This document shows positions 35,643 to 44,328 of a DNA stretch of 64,000 nucleotides, piece after piece. Within the stretch, counting starts at the first letter, position 1; the number at the start of each line of letters is the position of its first letter. Source of the stretch: Klebsiella aerogenes. Lineage in GTDB: Bacteria; Pseudomonadota; Gammaproteobacteria; Enterobacterales; Enterobacteriaceae. The translations under genes and the position numbers were made by a program. The notes below the pieces were generated by a model, which had not been told where the DNA came from, searched no databases, and saw only the letters and a list, made by a program, of their open reading frames with translations. The DNA lies in NCBI GenBank assembly GCA_029027985.1, contig CP119076.1, forward strand, positions 1,116,001-1,180,000, written 5' to 3'.

Positions 35643-35858
35643 CACAGTGGTGACCTCCGCTACAGCGAGAGCATGCCCCACGACCTTGCTTCAGTTCACT
35701 GAAAAAGCAGTCATCAGAAAACGGGTCTACAAACCTGAGGTCTGGCTCGTGTCGATATCTTCGATGACATTGACGTGTTCAACAATCGGAGACGGCGGTA
35801 AAGCCATATTGGGGCGTCAGTACAGAGACATTTGAACAGTCTCCGTCGTGAGGACTGA
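35643..35858 (+). pseudogene. IS3-family transposase (orfB) C-terminal relic
   Basis: The frame from 35643 (HSGDL) to the TGA at 35856 has three internal stops yet keeps the order of an IS3 orfB tail: ARVDIFDDIDVFNNRRRR corresponds to the usual IFDYIE-FYNR-RRHS segment, followed by SHIGAS and NSLRRED. The bases after the stop, AATTTGTCTACC, repeat those inside the collapsed IS at 20172. Inactive. Confidence 0.6.
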
Positions 35859-35953
35859 ATTTGTCTACCGTTCCCCTCCCCAAATCCCGCACTTCTCTCC
35901 CTTACCCTTAAAGGCCTTTAAAGGCCCTTTAGCGAGCTTTTGCGGGCATAGCA

Positions 35954-37633
35954 TTATTCGAGCCAAAGTTGGCTGAAATCCGGCCATCCCAGCGTATTTA
36001 AATCCCGCCAGGTAAATGACTTCTCGGTCGCAAATTCCATCCAGTGATGCAGCAAAGGAATGACATATCGCTGATGGGTAATCTCGTGGAAAAAGGCGGC
36101 AATCGTAGCGAACGCCTGTTCATCGTCGCTGTTCAGAATCGCCGGTAACAGCGCGTTCAGGTTTTGTCGCTGGGCTTCAGGCAAGCGTGTAAACAGCGTG
36201 GTGGACGCCAGCCATTCCAGAAAAGCCGGAACCGAAAGGGTATCAAGCATAAAGTTGCTAAGCCAGATATCCGCGGGAGGGCGCGGCTGGCTGTTAAAGC
36301 TGTCAAATGCGTCGATCCGTATTTCGGCGCGAATATGCCAGCGCTCAAGCAGGATGCGAATTGCTCCGGCAAGCTCCACCAGTTCCGGTTGCTGAAAGGT
36401 GCTGATGATGACCGGTTGACGCAGGTTAAACGGCGCGGTGACCCCGCCAAAATCCACCGGGCGGTGGTTCCACTGCGGTAGCATACCCTGAGCCACGGAG
36501 AGAATGCGCGCATATTCGTCGGGAAGCTGCGTCTGGCTGAGGAGTTCGACAGGTTGTAGCAGGTAATTTATAAACCGTCTTCCGGCCTCATCTGCGAAGG
36601 CCCCGTCACCGTCGAGCAGCACAAAGCAGCACCCCTGCTCCAGACTGCGCTCGTTGAGCGGGCGGTCATCCTGCGCCTCTTCGCCCCGCAGCAGGGGAAT
36701 AAAGCTCATGCTGATATGCTCCGGAGCCCAGGTGAAAATGGTGATCTCATCCAGTCCGGGCCGCGCCTGGTGCCAGTGTTGATTGCGCCGCAGAACCATA
36801 AAGTTGTCGCTGTGCTCCTGCAGGTGGAAAGCGCCGGTACAGCGGATGTGTCCGTGCTGGTAATCGAACAGCATCGTCGGCTGGGTGGCGAGCAGGCAGT
36901 CTAGACGTCTGACCGGATGATGCGTTTCAATCACCAGATGCCAGGGGGCGTCTGCGGTGATGGTTTTGATTGGGCTGAAAAGCGGGGCGAATTGCGGGCT
37001 CTGGCTGGCGGCAAGCAGGCAGCGCTGAACGGCGCAGGCATCCAGTTCGCTGCCATCGGCAAAGCGGGCGGTAGATTTCAGCCAGAACTCCCAGCGGGTA
37101 AAGTCCTCGTTGTGGGTCCAGTAGTGGGCAATATCGGGGACGATCCTGCCCTGAACGGCGTCATAGCGCGTCAGTCCGCTGAGGCACTGGCGCAGGAGAT
37201 GGCGTTCGGTCCGCCGCAGGGGGACGAGCGGGTTAAGCGGATCCAGATTGCGGTAGTAGGGGATGCGCACCCGCGTTTCGCTGCTTTTATCCTGTACCCC
37301 AAAGCGCCACAGGCTCAGGCGATCCAGCAGATACTTGTCGTTGCCGATAAAGCGCAGCACGTTGCCGTAATCCTGCTTCTCCAGCAGCTTATTGACGTTC
37401 TGGCTGAACAGCTTTTCCGGCGAGGTTAACAGGTGGAGCCGTGAGCGCTTGCCGCGTCCGCGCTGGGGCTGCCAGTCGAGCCATTTTTCCAGATGCATCT
37501 TCTTCAACGCAATCCGGCAGTTACGCACCGAACAGCCGAAGATGGCGGCGATCTCCTGCATCTGTAATTCGTGCGTCTGACCTGCGCCGTAGCGGGCGTG
37601 CAGCCTGCGAAAATGCGCCTCGAAGATACTCAT
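35954..37633 (-). CDS. SgrR-family regulator
   Basis: A 559-residue protein with an N-terminal winged HTH (ELQMQEIAAIFGCSVRNCRI and ALKKMHLEKWLDWQPQRGRG) and a long C-terminal SBP_bac_5 domain (RYDAVQGRIVPDIAHYW, FADGSELDACAV) as in E. coli SgrR, which senses sugar-phosphate stress and activates a small RNA. The PTS gene is divergent with 222 bp between starts, so this regulator probably controls the PTS-PGI-PHI-HPS operon in response to the imported sugar or its phosphate. Its sequence is not close enough to call sgrR. Confidence 0.85.
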   Translation of the reverse strand: MSIFEAHFRRLHARYGAGQTHELQMQEIAAIFGCSVRNCRIALKKMHLEKWLDWQPQRGRGKRSRLHLLTSPEKLFSQNVNKLLEKQDYGNVLRFIGNDKYLLDRLSLWRFGVQDKSSETRVRIPYYRNLDPLNPLVPLRRTERHLLRQCLSGLTRYDAVQGRIVPDIAHYWTHNEDFTRWEFWLKSTARFADGSELDACAVQRCLLAASQSPQFAPLFSPIKTITADAPWHLVIETHHPVRRLDCLLATQPTMLFDYQHGHIRCTGAFHLQEHSDNFMVLRRNQHWHQARPGLDEITIFTWAPEHISMSFIPLLRGEEAQDDRPLNERSLEQGCCFVLLDGDGAFADEAGRRFINYLLQPVELLSQTQLPDEYARILSVAQGMLPQWNHRPVDFGGVTAPFNLRQPVIISTFQQPELVELAGAIRILLERWHIRAEIRIDAFDSFNSQPRPPADIWLSNFMLDTLSVPAFLEWLASTTLFTRLPEAQRQNLNALLPAILNSDDEQAFATIAAFFHEITHQRYVIPLLHHWMEFATEKSFTWRDLNTLGWPDFSQLWLE

Positions 37634-37709
37634 ATGATGGCCTCCCGCCGAACGCGATTTCCTCTTTTATCCCTTTCTGATGGCTTCTGGCGTGATTGTC
37701 CTCATAAAT

Positions 37710-37736
37710 TTTCCGGTTTTAAGCGAAAACCGGAAA
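37710..37736. promoter_or_regulatory. 11-bp perfect palindrome in the SgrR-like/PTS divergent region
   Basis: TTTCCGGTTTT, AAGCG, AAAACCGGAAA. It lies about 77 bp from the regulator start and 120 bp from the PTS start. It could be an operator or the stem of a leader or small RNA; a run of seven T at about 37759 follows 22 bp later. Confidence 0.55.
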
Positions 37737-37855
37737 TAACTTTCGTCTTTGATTGCTGTTTTTTTAATCATCTCAGGTTCGGATACTGAAGGTGTTCGGA
37801 GCAGAACCTGCTGTTGTGCGAATCCCTGTCATAAAGACGCGCTCAGGAGATCGAG

Positions 37856-39397
37856 ATGAAAAGATTCAACCTTCTGCAAATGTTACAAAGCATCGGGCGA
37901 TCGTTAATGATCCCCATTGCCATGCTGCCTGCCGCCGGTATTTTGCTGGCCTTCGGCATCAGCTTTCAGGATCCCAATATTGTCGCCAGCCTGCCGTTTC
38001 TCGGCGCTGACTGGCTGGTTCACGTGCTGAAGCTAATGGCGGAAGCGGGCAGTGCGATTTTCGCTAACCTGCCGCTGCTGTTTGCGGTCGGCGTGGCGGT
38101 GGGGCTCAGTGACGATCAGGGCATTGCCGGGTTGTCGGCGATCGCCGGTTTTTTGATTATGAACGTGACCATCGGCCAGTTTCTGGGGATCACGCCCGAG
38201 TCGGTGGCGCAGGTGCGTGACTACACGATGGTGCTGGGCATCCCTTCGCTCCAGACCGGCGTGTTTGGCGGCATCATCATCGGGATTATTGCCGCCTGGC
38301 TGTATAAACGCTATTACCGCATTCAGCTTCCTTCGTGGCTGGAGTTCTTTTCCGGAAAGCGCTTCGTGCCGATAGTCACCTCCTTCGCCGCGCTGTTTGT
38401 CGGGCTGGTGATGGCGGTGGTCTGGCCGCCGGTTCAGCATCTGATTAATGGCCTGTCGAATACCATGACGGTGCAGGGGGCGGGCGTGTCCGCCTTCCTG
38501 TTTGGTTTTGTCGAGCGGCTGCTGATCCCGTTTGGTCTTAACCATGTCTGGTGGCCGACGTTCTGGCTGCAGTTTGGCGAGTACGTGAACAAAGCCGGGC
38601 AGGTGGTACATGGCGACCAGCTTATCTTCTTTGCCCAGTTGAAAGATCAGGTACCGATTACCGCTGGAACCTTTATGGCCGGGCTGACGCCGATCAAGAT
38701 GTTCTGCATTCCGGCGATAGCGCTGGCGATTTATCGCTGCGCCAGCCCGGAAAACAAAGCGCGAGTGAAGGGCATTATGCTCTCCGGCGCGATCACCTCC
38801 ATCGTCTGCGGCATCACCGAGCCGATTGAGTTCTCCTTCCTGTTTGTTGCGCCCGTACTGTATGGCATTCACGCCGTCCTGGCGGGGCTGGTGTTCCTGC
38901 TGATGGAGTGGTTCAGCGTGCACATCGGGCTCTCTTTCTCCGGCGGGCTTATCGACTATCTGTTCTTTGGCGTCCTGCCGCGCGCGCCTCACTGGTACAT
39001 GGTGTTCCCGGTCGGGCTGGTGATGGGCGTGGTGTACTACGTCCTGTTTACCTTTGCCATCCGCCGCTGGAATTTGCTGACGCCGGGGCGTGAAGTCGAA
39101 GAAAGCACTGTGGCGCAGGAAAACGAACAGAACGACCTCGTGAGCGGCATCATTCTGGCCTATGGCGGGCTGGGGAATATGACCAGCATCGAAGCCTGCA
39201 TGTCACGTCTGCGCATTGACGTGATGGATAAGACGCTGGTGGACAAAGCGCTGCTGAAACAGCTTGGCGCGGCGGGCGTCGTCGAGGTCGGGAACAATAT
39301 TCAGAGCGTATTTGGCATGAAATCCGATCGGCTGAAAGAGGCGATCCGCGCGATTAAAGCGCATCCGGTTTCCGGACATTGTGAACCCATACACTAA
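37856..39397 (+). CDS. PTS EIICB, glucose/maltose (MalX-PtsG) family
   Basis: A 513-residue PTS permease. The EIIC domain spans about residues 1-410 with roughly ten membrane segments (IGRSLMIPIAMLPAAGILLA, GFVERLLIPFGLNHVWWPTF, VCGITEPIEFSFLFVAPVLY). The EIIB domain at the C-terminus has GGLGNMTSIEACMSRLRI, with the phosphorylated Cys. It imports and phosphorylates a hexose using PEP; EIIA must come from elsewhere, probably EIIA-Glc. The first gene of the operon with the isomerase and hexulose-phosphate genes, which places its product as glucose-6-phosphate or a related hexose phosphate. Residues LMIPIAMLPAAGI mark it as of the glucose superfamily. Confidence 0.9.
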   Translation: MKRFNLLQMLQSIGRSLMIPIAMLPAAGILLAFGISFQDPNIVASLPFLGADWLVHVLKLMAEAGSAIFANLPLLFAVGVAVGLSDDQGIAGLSAIAGFLIMNVTIGQFLGITPESVAQVRDYTMVLGIPSLQTGVFGGIIIGIIAAWLYKRYYRIQLPSWLEFFSGKRFVPIVTSFAALFVGLVMAVVWPPVQHLINGLSNTMTVQGAGVSAFLFGFVERLLIPFGLNHVWWPTFWLQFGEYVNKAGQVVHGDQLIFFAQLKDQVPITAGTFMAGLTPIKMFCIPAIALAIYRCASPENKARVKGIMLSGAITSIVCGITEPIEFSFLFVAPVLYGIHAVLAGLVFLLMEWFSVHIGLSFSGGLIDYLFFGVLPRAPHWYMVFPVGLVMGVVYYVLFTFAIRRWNLLTPGREVEESTVAQENEQNDLVSGIILAYGGLGNMTSIEACMSRLRIDVMDKTLVDKALLKQLGAAGVVEVGNNIQSVFGMKSDRLKEAIRAIKAHPVSGHCEPIH

Positions 39398-39404
39398 ATA
39401 ATTC

Positions 39405-39510
39405 GAGTTGTAGCAAGGCGGCAAGCGCGTGAGTTCCCGGGAGCATAGATAACTATGTGACCGGGATGAAGGCGCGCAGCCAACGCAGCAACAACTTGAA
39501 GTATGACGTG
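39405..39510. repeat. Enterobacterial intergenic palindromic repeat
   Basis: An imperfect palindrome of about 100 bp: outer arms TTCGAGTTGT and ACAACTTGAA, inner CGGCAAGCGCGTGAG.. and a central ..CCCGGGAGCATAGATAACTATG. Similar units are scattered through Klebsiella and Enterobacter genomes. It lies between the PTS and PGI genes and could tune downstream mRNA. Confidence 0.6.
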
Positions 39511-39526
39511 TATACAGGAGGCAAAA

Positions 39527-40369
39527 ATGAAACAGCTACACCACAGCGGCCTGCCGCTGTACCTCGATGACGACGGCGTGATGGCGCTGAAACCGCCGCT
39601 AAACTATCTCGGCTTTGGCCGCAAAAGCGCCGGGCAGATGGCGGTAGTCTTACCGGAGTTCACCGAAGCGTTATGCGATGAACCGGCTTACGATGTTTAT
39701 CGCGGCTTGTGCTTTCCGGAGGATCAGGAACGGCTTGCCGCTGATCAGTATCAGTACGACATCACCATCATCATGCCGGGAACGATTGGCAAGGAGCGCA
39801 AGAAAACCAGCGGTCACTATCACGGCTATAACGATACGCGGCGCAACACCCATCCGGAAGTGTATGAAGTGATTAAGGGCACTGCGGCGTATATCCTGCA
39901 AAAGTCGCCGGATTTTGCCGTTGAGCCAAAAGATCTGCTGGTGGACGATCTTATCGTGGCGGTGGTGAAGGAGGGGCAGAGCATTATCGTGCCGCCGAAT
40001 TACGGCCACTGCTCTATCAATATCGGCGACGGGCCGCTGGTATTCAGCAACCTGGCCTATAAACCCTGCGCGGTTCACTACGACACGGTGCAGTTTTACC
40101 ACGGTATGGCCTGCTACATCGTGGAGGAGAACGGGCAGCTCTGCGTGCGCAAGAATCATTACTACCCGCATATTCCGCACATCAAATTCGCCACCGTCAA
40201 AGAGAATCCGCATCTTGGCATCACCTTCGATACGCCGCTTTACCAGCGCTATCGCGCCGCACCGGAACGTTTCCACTTTCTGGGGCATGTCGATAACTAT
40301 GTCCGGGAAATCATGGGGATGCTCGAGTATCAGGAAGATTTATTCCCGCTCTGCCAGGAGGACGCATGA
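39527..40369 (+). CDS. Cupin-type phosphoglucose isomerase
   Basis: A 280-residue protein from the ATG at 39527 (AGGAGG 6-11 bases upstream; an ATG at 39503 is not used). It shows the GPI cupin family (archaeal-type) motif TSGHYHGYNDTRRN, with two metal-binding His, and HPEVYEVIKGTAAYILQ, with the metal Glu. A later His lies in VPPNYGHCSINIG. The reaction is glucose-6-phosphate to fructose-6-phosphate; the family is unrelated to the usual Pgi and is typical of Archaea. It lies between the PTS and PHI genes and overlaps hxlB by 4 bp, so it should link the imported sugar phosphate to fructose-6-phosphate. Confidence 0.85.
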   Translation: MKQLHHSGLPLYLDDDGVMALKPPLNYLGFGRKSAGQMAVVLPEFTEALCDEPAYDVYRGLCFPEDQERLAADQYQYDITIIMPGTIGKERKKTSGHYHGYNDTRRNTHPEVYEVIKGTAAYILQKSPDFAVEPKDLLVDDLIVAVVKEGQSIIVPPNYGHCSINIGDGPLVFSNLAYKPCAVHYDTVQFYHGMACYIVEENGQLCVRKNHYYPHIPHIKFATVKENPHLGITFDTPLYQRYRAAPERFHFLGHVDNYVREIMGMLEYQEDLFPLCQEDA

Positions 40370-40932
40370 TGGAAACGCAATCTGTTGCAGGCGTTGCCTG
40401 TACTGACCTGCATCAGGCGATGGCGCGGATTGATGGCGCTGCTCTGGCGCGTCTGGATCAGGCCATCGCTGAAGCGAACATGGTGTTTGTTTTTGGTGCA
40501 GGGCGCTCGCTGTTAATGCTGAAAGCTTTTGCGATGCGCCTGATGCATATCGGCCTGAAGGTGCATGTTGTCGGAGATGTGGTCACGCCTGCGTTGCAAA
40601 AAGGCGACCTGCTGCTGCTTGCCAGCGCATCGGGCGAAACGGCTTCGCTGGTGAATGTGGCTACGAAAGCAAAGCAACTGGGCGGCACAGTGGCCCTGCT
40701 GACCATTTTCCCCGAGTCCTCGCTGGGGAAACTGGCTGATGTGGTGGTCAGGATCCCGGCCTATACCGACAAACTGCCGGATGGACCCGATAACGTGAAA
40801 GGTATTCTGCCCGGCGGCAGCCTGTTTGAAGAGGCCGTCATGGTGCTGGGCGACGCCATGATTGTGAATCTGGCGCAGTCGACGGGATATCGCTTAACCA
40901 AAGGTTTTGCGCTACACGCCAACCTCGAATAA
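40366..40932 (+). CDS. hxlB: 6-phospho-3-hexuloisomerase (PHI)
   Basis: A 188-residue SIS-domain isomerase: MVFVFGAGRSLLMLKAFAMR near residue 37, then LLLLASASGETASLVNVATK, the sugar-phosphate loop. SLFEEAVMVLGDAMIV matches PHI enzymes. It interconverts fructose-6-phosphate and D-arabino-3-hexulose-6-phosphate. The start overlaps the isomerase stop; ATG at 40366 or 40369. The paired synthase follows 24 bp downstream, the usual bacterial pairing for the ribulose monophosphate pathway. Confidence 0.88.
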   Translation: MMETQSVAGVACTDLHQAMARIDGAALARLDQAIAEANMVFVFGAGRSLLMLKAFAMRLMHIGLKVHVVGDVVTPALQKGDLLLLASASGETASLVNVATKAKQLGGTVALLTIFPESSLGKLADVVVRIPAYTDKLPDGPDNVKGILPGGSLFEEAVMVLGDAMIVNLAQSTGYRLTKGFALHANLE

Positions 40933-40956
40933 GTCATTCGACACAAGGAAACCAAC

Positions 40957-41592
40957 ATGAAATTACAGCTTGCCCTGGACGAGTTAACCCTGCCTGAAGC
41001 GCTGGTATTTATTGATAAGGTGGTTGACGACGTTGATATTATTGAAGTGGGAACCCCCTTTCTTATTCGGGAAGGTGTGAACGCAATTAAAGCCATTAAA
41101 GAAAAATATCCGCATAAAGAAGTGCTGGCGGATGCGAAAATTATGGATGGCGGCCATTTTGAATCGCAACTGCTTTTCGACGCCGGGGCAGACTATGTCA
41201 CGGTGTTAGGCGTGACCGACGTGCTGACGATCCAGTCGTGCATCCGCGCGGCAAAAGAGGCCGGAAAGCAGGTGGTGGTGGATATGATCTGCGTCGACGA
41301 TCTCCCCGCGCGGGTTCGCCTGCTGGAGGAGGCGGGCGCGGATATGCTGGCGGTACACACGGGCACCGACCAGCAGGCGGCGGGGCGCAAGCCGATAGAT
41401 GATTTGATAACGATGTTGAAGGCGCGCCGGAAAGCCCGGATTGCCGTGGCAGGCGGCATCAGCAGCCAGACGGTGAAGGACTATGCGCTGTTAGGCCCGG
41501 ATGTTGTGATTGTGGGATCAGCGATCACGCATTCGGCGGATCCGGCTGGTGAGGCGAGGAAGATTTCGCAGGTGTTGTTGCAGCATCACTGA
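40957..41592 (+). CDS. hxlA: 3-hexulose-6-phosphate synthase (HPS)
   Basis: A 211-residue (beta/alpha)8 enzyme of the orotidine-decarboxylase superfamily. DIIEVGTPFLIREGVNAIK and VLADAKIMDGGHFES (with the Asp-x-Lys-x-x-Asp catalytic and metal motif) are typical of HPS. AVAGGISSQTVKDYALLGPD and VVIVGSAIT bind phosphate. It condenses formaldehyde with ribulose-5-phosphate or, in reverse, splits hexulose-6-phosphate. KGVC-type 3-keto-L-gulonate-6-phosphate decarboxylase is the nearest relative, but pairing with PHI settles it as HPS. Last gene of the operon. Confidence 0.88.
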   Translation: MKLQLALDELTLPEALVFIDKVVDDVDIIEVGTPFLIREGVNAIKAIKEKYPHKEVLADAKIMDGGHFESQLLFDAGADYVTVLGVTDVLTIQSCIRAAKEAGKQVVVDMICVDDLPARVRLLEEAGADMLAVHTGTDQQAAGRKPIDDLITMLKARRKARIAVAGGISSQTVKDYALLGPDVVIVGSAITHSADPAGEARKISQVLLQHH

Positions 41593-41676
41593 GGTGAAGG
41601 CGCAGGGGGAACTCTGCGCCTGATTTCCTGATTACAGTTGTACATACAATTTAATCATTCTGGGCAATGTATTCAT

Positions 41677-41883
41677 TTATTCGACTTCAGCGAGAACCTT
41701 GATATTTTCTGGATCTTGAGTGCTTTCTTGAGGCGCAACAACTTCATAGCCAGCGCGCTTTACCATCCATAGAAAAGTGTCCAGGGAGGCTATATGTTCA
41801 TCTTTTCGAATCTGGCGAACATTGGTAACAACACCATTTTCAATGGTTAATGAAATATTGATAGCTTCATGCTCAGTTTCCAT
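41677..41883 (-). CDS. Small hypothetical protein, 68 aa
   Basis: An acidic 68-residue protein with ATG at 41883 and AGGA 8-11 bases upstream. It has no signal, membrane segment or cysteine, and I recognise no family. It is opposite to the HPS gene and isolated, with about 440 bp of non-coding DNA upstream. Coding status is moderately likely from its ribosome site and balanced composition. Confidence 0.5.
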   Translation of the reverse strand: METEHEAINISLTIENGVVTNVRQIRKDEHIASLDTFLWMVKRAGYEVVAPQESTQDPENIKVLAEVE

Positions 41884-42323
41884 TATTTAATCCTCATATA
41901 GTGGCTTTCAGATAGTTTTATCGAGTTGGCGCGGAGAGGCTTTCATGCGCCCGAACAAAACTATCCGCTCATCCAATTTTTATAATGTGTGGTAGCGCAA
42001 ACAAATAGTCGGAAAATTTTGCGATTTTTTATAAAGAATAATTTTTTATATGTATCGAAGGAAATATAGGGCATGAAATAAATAACATTATCCAAAACAC
42101 GGTAGTCAGTTGGTTCGACAGAGAAAAACGTATGCTTTCCCTAAATATACTAAGTATGTGAATATTGCTGTGGCAAAGCATACGCGTATTACTATTCCAG
42201 CAGATGGAGGTTGGTACACTTGGTTTGATAGTGGGAGCGTGACGTCTGATTTTATGGTGACGCGTGGATAGAGCTTAATAAAATCGTACGAAACTGGCGC
42301 AGAGAACTATCCGCGCCAGTAGC
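41884..42323. other. Low-GC intergenic stretch with a decayed coding tail
   Basis: From about 42100 to the TAG at 42269 a plus-strand frame reads YTKYVNIAVAKHTRITIPAD then GGWYTWFDSGSVTSDF, while the preceding 60 bases (HEINNIIQNTVVSWFDREKR) continue in another frame. It looks like the frameshifted end of a lost gene of unknown family. Nothing else was seen. Confidence 0.4.
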
Positions 42324-43337
42324 TCAAATTTTTTCAGGCTTTCCGCTCTTCAGACTGCGATGCACCGCTTCGCAAATCCGGCTTACCGCCAGCCCGTCCT
42401 CTGCCGTCACCGGGTACGGAGACCGGTTCCTGACCGCCCGCACAAAGTCGTTTATAGGATCGATACCGAAACCGCTGGCGACACCGTTGCGGTAGTTGAT
42501 GAAGTAGCTGTTGGGCGTGAGCGTCATGCCCGGCGTGATGATTTCCAGCCCGCGATGTTGGGAGGTGCTGCGGATATAGGTTGCCTCGCAGAGAATATCG
42601 ATACGCCCGTCGTTGTCCTTCGGAAAGCCCTCCGGTAGCACCCACGAGTTTTCCACCACCCACGAACTGCCGTCTGCCATCGTCAGCAGGCTCTGCACGC
42701 TGTCGAAGGTTTCTATGCCGCATTCAACCATCAGCCGCTTCTGCCCGATGGCATACACCGACACCACTTCCTGGCCGGAAAGGTGGCGCACCAGGTCAAA
42801 GCAGTGTGAGCCAAGAAACCACACCGGAGAGCTTGCGCCCGCCCAGTTCAGCCACTGCGTCGGGACCGTTATCACGTCATCCATACTGATATGCCCGCGC
42901 AGGATGCGCCCGGCCTCCGGCTTCTCCAGTTCAGCCTTAATGCGCATCACCGCCGGGTCCCAGCGTTTGTGGAAATCGACGCCGACCAGTAGGTCCCGCT
43001 GCCGCGCCGTCTCCACGATAAGCTCACACTCGCGTACCGAGGTGGCGAGCGGTTTCTCCGCCAGCACATGTTTGCTGTGGCGCAGGGCGGTGAGGATGGA
43101 TTCGGTGTGGTACGGGTCTGGCGTCGCCACCGAAACGATATCAATGGCTTCCTGTTGCAGTAACCGATCCAGCCGAGTGTAGCCCTGGACGCCGTATGCC
43201 ATAGACAGATCATCGCAGCGTTCTTCGTCTGTTTCGCAGATGGCGACCAGCACCGTGTCCGGGTTATGGCGGTACGCATTCATATGGTGCTTGCCGTAGA
43301 TGCCTGCGCCCACCACGGCGGCTCTGATTTTGTTCAT
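42324..43337 (-). CDS. Gfo/Idh/MocA-family oxidoreductase
   Basis: A 337-residue NAD(P)-dependent dehydrogenase: the Rossmann motif AAVVGAGIYGKHHMNAYRHN at the start, DIVSVATPDPYHTESIL, the catalytic-Lys region HVLAEKPLATS, and GSHCFDLVRHLSG. Family members oxidise polyols, inositol, sugars or their phosphates. It is 10 bp downstream of the glucitol-type EIIB gene in the same operon, taking the place that srlD (a short-chain dehydrogenase) has in the sorbitol operon. The substrate is thus probably a phosphorylated sugar or polyol made by that PTS. Confidence 0.85.
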   Translation of the reverse strand: MNKIRAAVVGAGIYGKHHMNAYRHNPDTVLVAICETDEERCDDLSMAYGVQGYTRLDRLLQQEAIDIVSVATPDPYHTESILTALRHSKHVLAEKPLATSVRECELIVETARQRDLLVGVDFHKRWDPAVMRIKAELEKPEAGRILRGHISMDDVITVPTQWLNWAGASSPVWFLGSHCFDLVRHLSGQEVVSVYAIGQKRLMVECGIETFDSVQSLLTMADGSSWVVENSWVLPEGFPKDNDGRIDILCEATYIRSTSQHRGLEIITPGMTLTPNSYFINYRNGVASGFGIDPINDFVRAVRNRSPYPVTAEDGLAVSRICEAVHRSLKSGKPEKI

Positions 43338-43347
43338 ATATGAGTCC

Positions 43348-44328
43348 TCAGAATAAACCCAGGGAAAACAGCCAGCCGACTATGACCGCCAGCGGTCCGG
43401 TTAACTGACGCGAGAGCAGAAAGGCGGGGACGCCCTTCGCGATGGTCTCTGGCTTCGCCTCCTGTATGGAGAGTCCCACCGGTACGAAGTCGCAGCCGAC
43501 CTGCACGTTGATGGCGAACAGCGCGGGCAGGGCGAAGGCCGGGGATATCGCACCCGCGCCAATCTGGGTGCCAATCATCACGCCAATCACCTGCGAGATG
43601 GCCGCGCCCGGCCCGAGCACCGGGGAGAGGAACGGAATGCCGCAGATGAGTGACAGCACCACCAGCCCCCACAGCGAGTTCGCCAGCGGCGTCAGGGCAT
43701 GGGCAATCAGGCTGCCGAGCGCGGTCTCCTGCACCAGCGCTATCAGCAGCGAGACAAAGGCCATAAACGGGATAACGTTGCGCAGCGACACGTCCACCGC
43801 CTCGCGGCTGGCGGCGAACAGCAGGGCGATAACATGGCCGACGGCGGTGCCTGTCTTTTCAACCATACGTACCAGTTTTTCCGCGCCACGTGCAGGTGGC
43901 GGTGCGGTGATAACCCGTGGTGCAGGCTCCTGAGTCGTTTCAGGTTTACCATCCGGGGCTTCGGCGGTATCTACCAGAACCAGTTGCTCCATGGTGACGC
44001 CGGAGACGTAGTTATCCTCGTTAATAAACTGCGCCAGCGGCCCGGCGCGCCAGGTGGGGAGCACGTTGATGGTCGGGATACCCTTTTGCGGATAGAGGCC
44101 GCAGCGCAGGGACCCGGCGCAGTTAATCACCACGCACAGGATGTCGTTATCCGGTGGAATGTCTGAGAAGCCGTTGACGATTTCCGATTCGGTGAGTGCG
44201 CCGATTTCTATCGCCACCGGATGGATTTCGCGTCCGGTCAGCGACAGCACCTTTTTGCCGCTCCCTGTGGGCAGCCACAGCCCCTTGCCGTAGCCGCCGG
44301 GACCTGGCGGAATAAGCACCGTGTTCAT
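43348..44328 (-). CDS. srlE: PTS glucitol/sorbitol-type EIIB (SrlE family)
   Basis: A 326-residue protein. The N-terminal EIIB part has CAGSLRCGLYPQKGIPTINV, which includes the phosphorylated Cys, followed by a membrane domain from about residue 185 (ALLFAASREAV, VIPFMAFVSLLIALVQET, GAAISQVIGVMIGTQIGAG). This is the unusual split architecture of the glucitol PTS. A charged linker (DGKPETTQEPAPRV, PPPARGAEKLVR) joins the two. It overlaps the EIIA gene by 4 bp. The substrate may not be sorbitol, because the downstream dehydrogenase is of a different family. Confidence 0.85.
   Translation of the reverse strand: MNTVLIPPGPGGYGKGLWLPTGSGKKVLSLTGREIHPVAIEIGALTESEIVNGFSDIPPDNDILCVVINCAGSLRCGLYPQKGIPTINVLPTWRAGPLAQFINEDNYVSGVTMEQLVLVDTAEAPDGKPETTQEPAPRVITAPPPARGAEKLVRMVEKTGTAVGHVIALLFAASREAVDVSLRNVIPFMAFVSLLIALVQETALGSLIAHALTPLANSLWGLVVLSLICGIPFLSPVLGPGAAISQVIGVMIGTQIGAGAISPAFALPALFAINVQVGCDFVPVGLSIQEAKPETIAKGVPAFLLSRQLTGPLAVIVGWLFSLGLF

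Noticed and set aside
35954..37633. Oligopeptide-binding protein
   Set aside because: The C-terminal domain is SBP_bac_5-like, but there is no signal peptide and the N-terminus is a winged HTH, so SgrR-family regulator fits.
38033..38992. Long minus-strand open frame (319 codons)
   Set aside because: Antisense shadow of the PTS EIICB gene; its composition (rich in Arg, Gln, His) is that of a GC-rich reverse frame and it has no motif or ribosome site.
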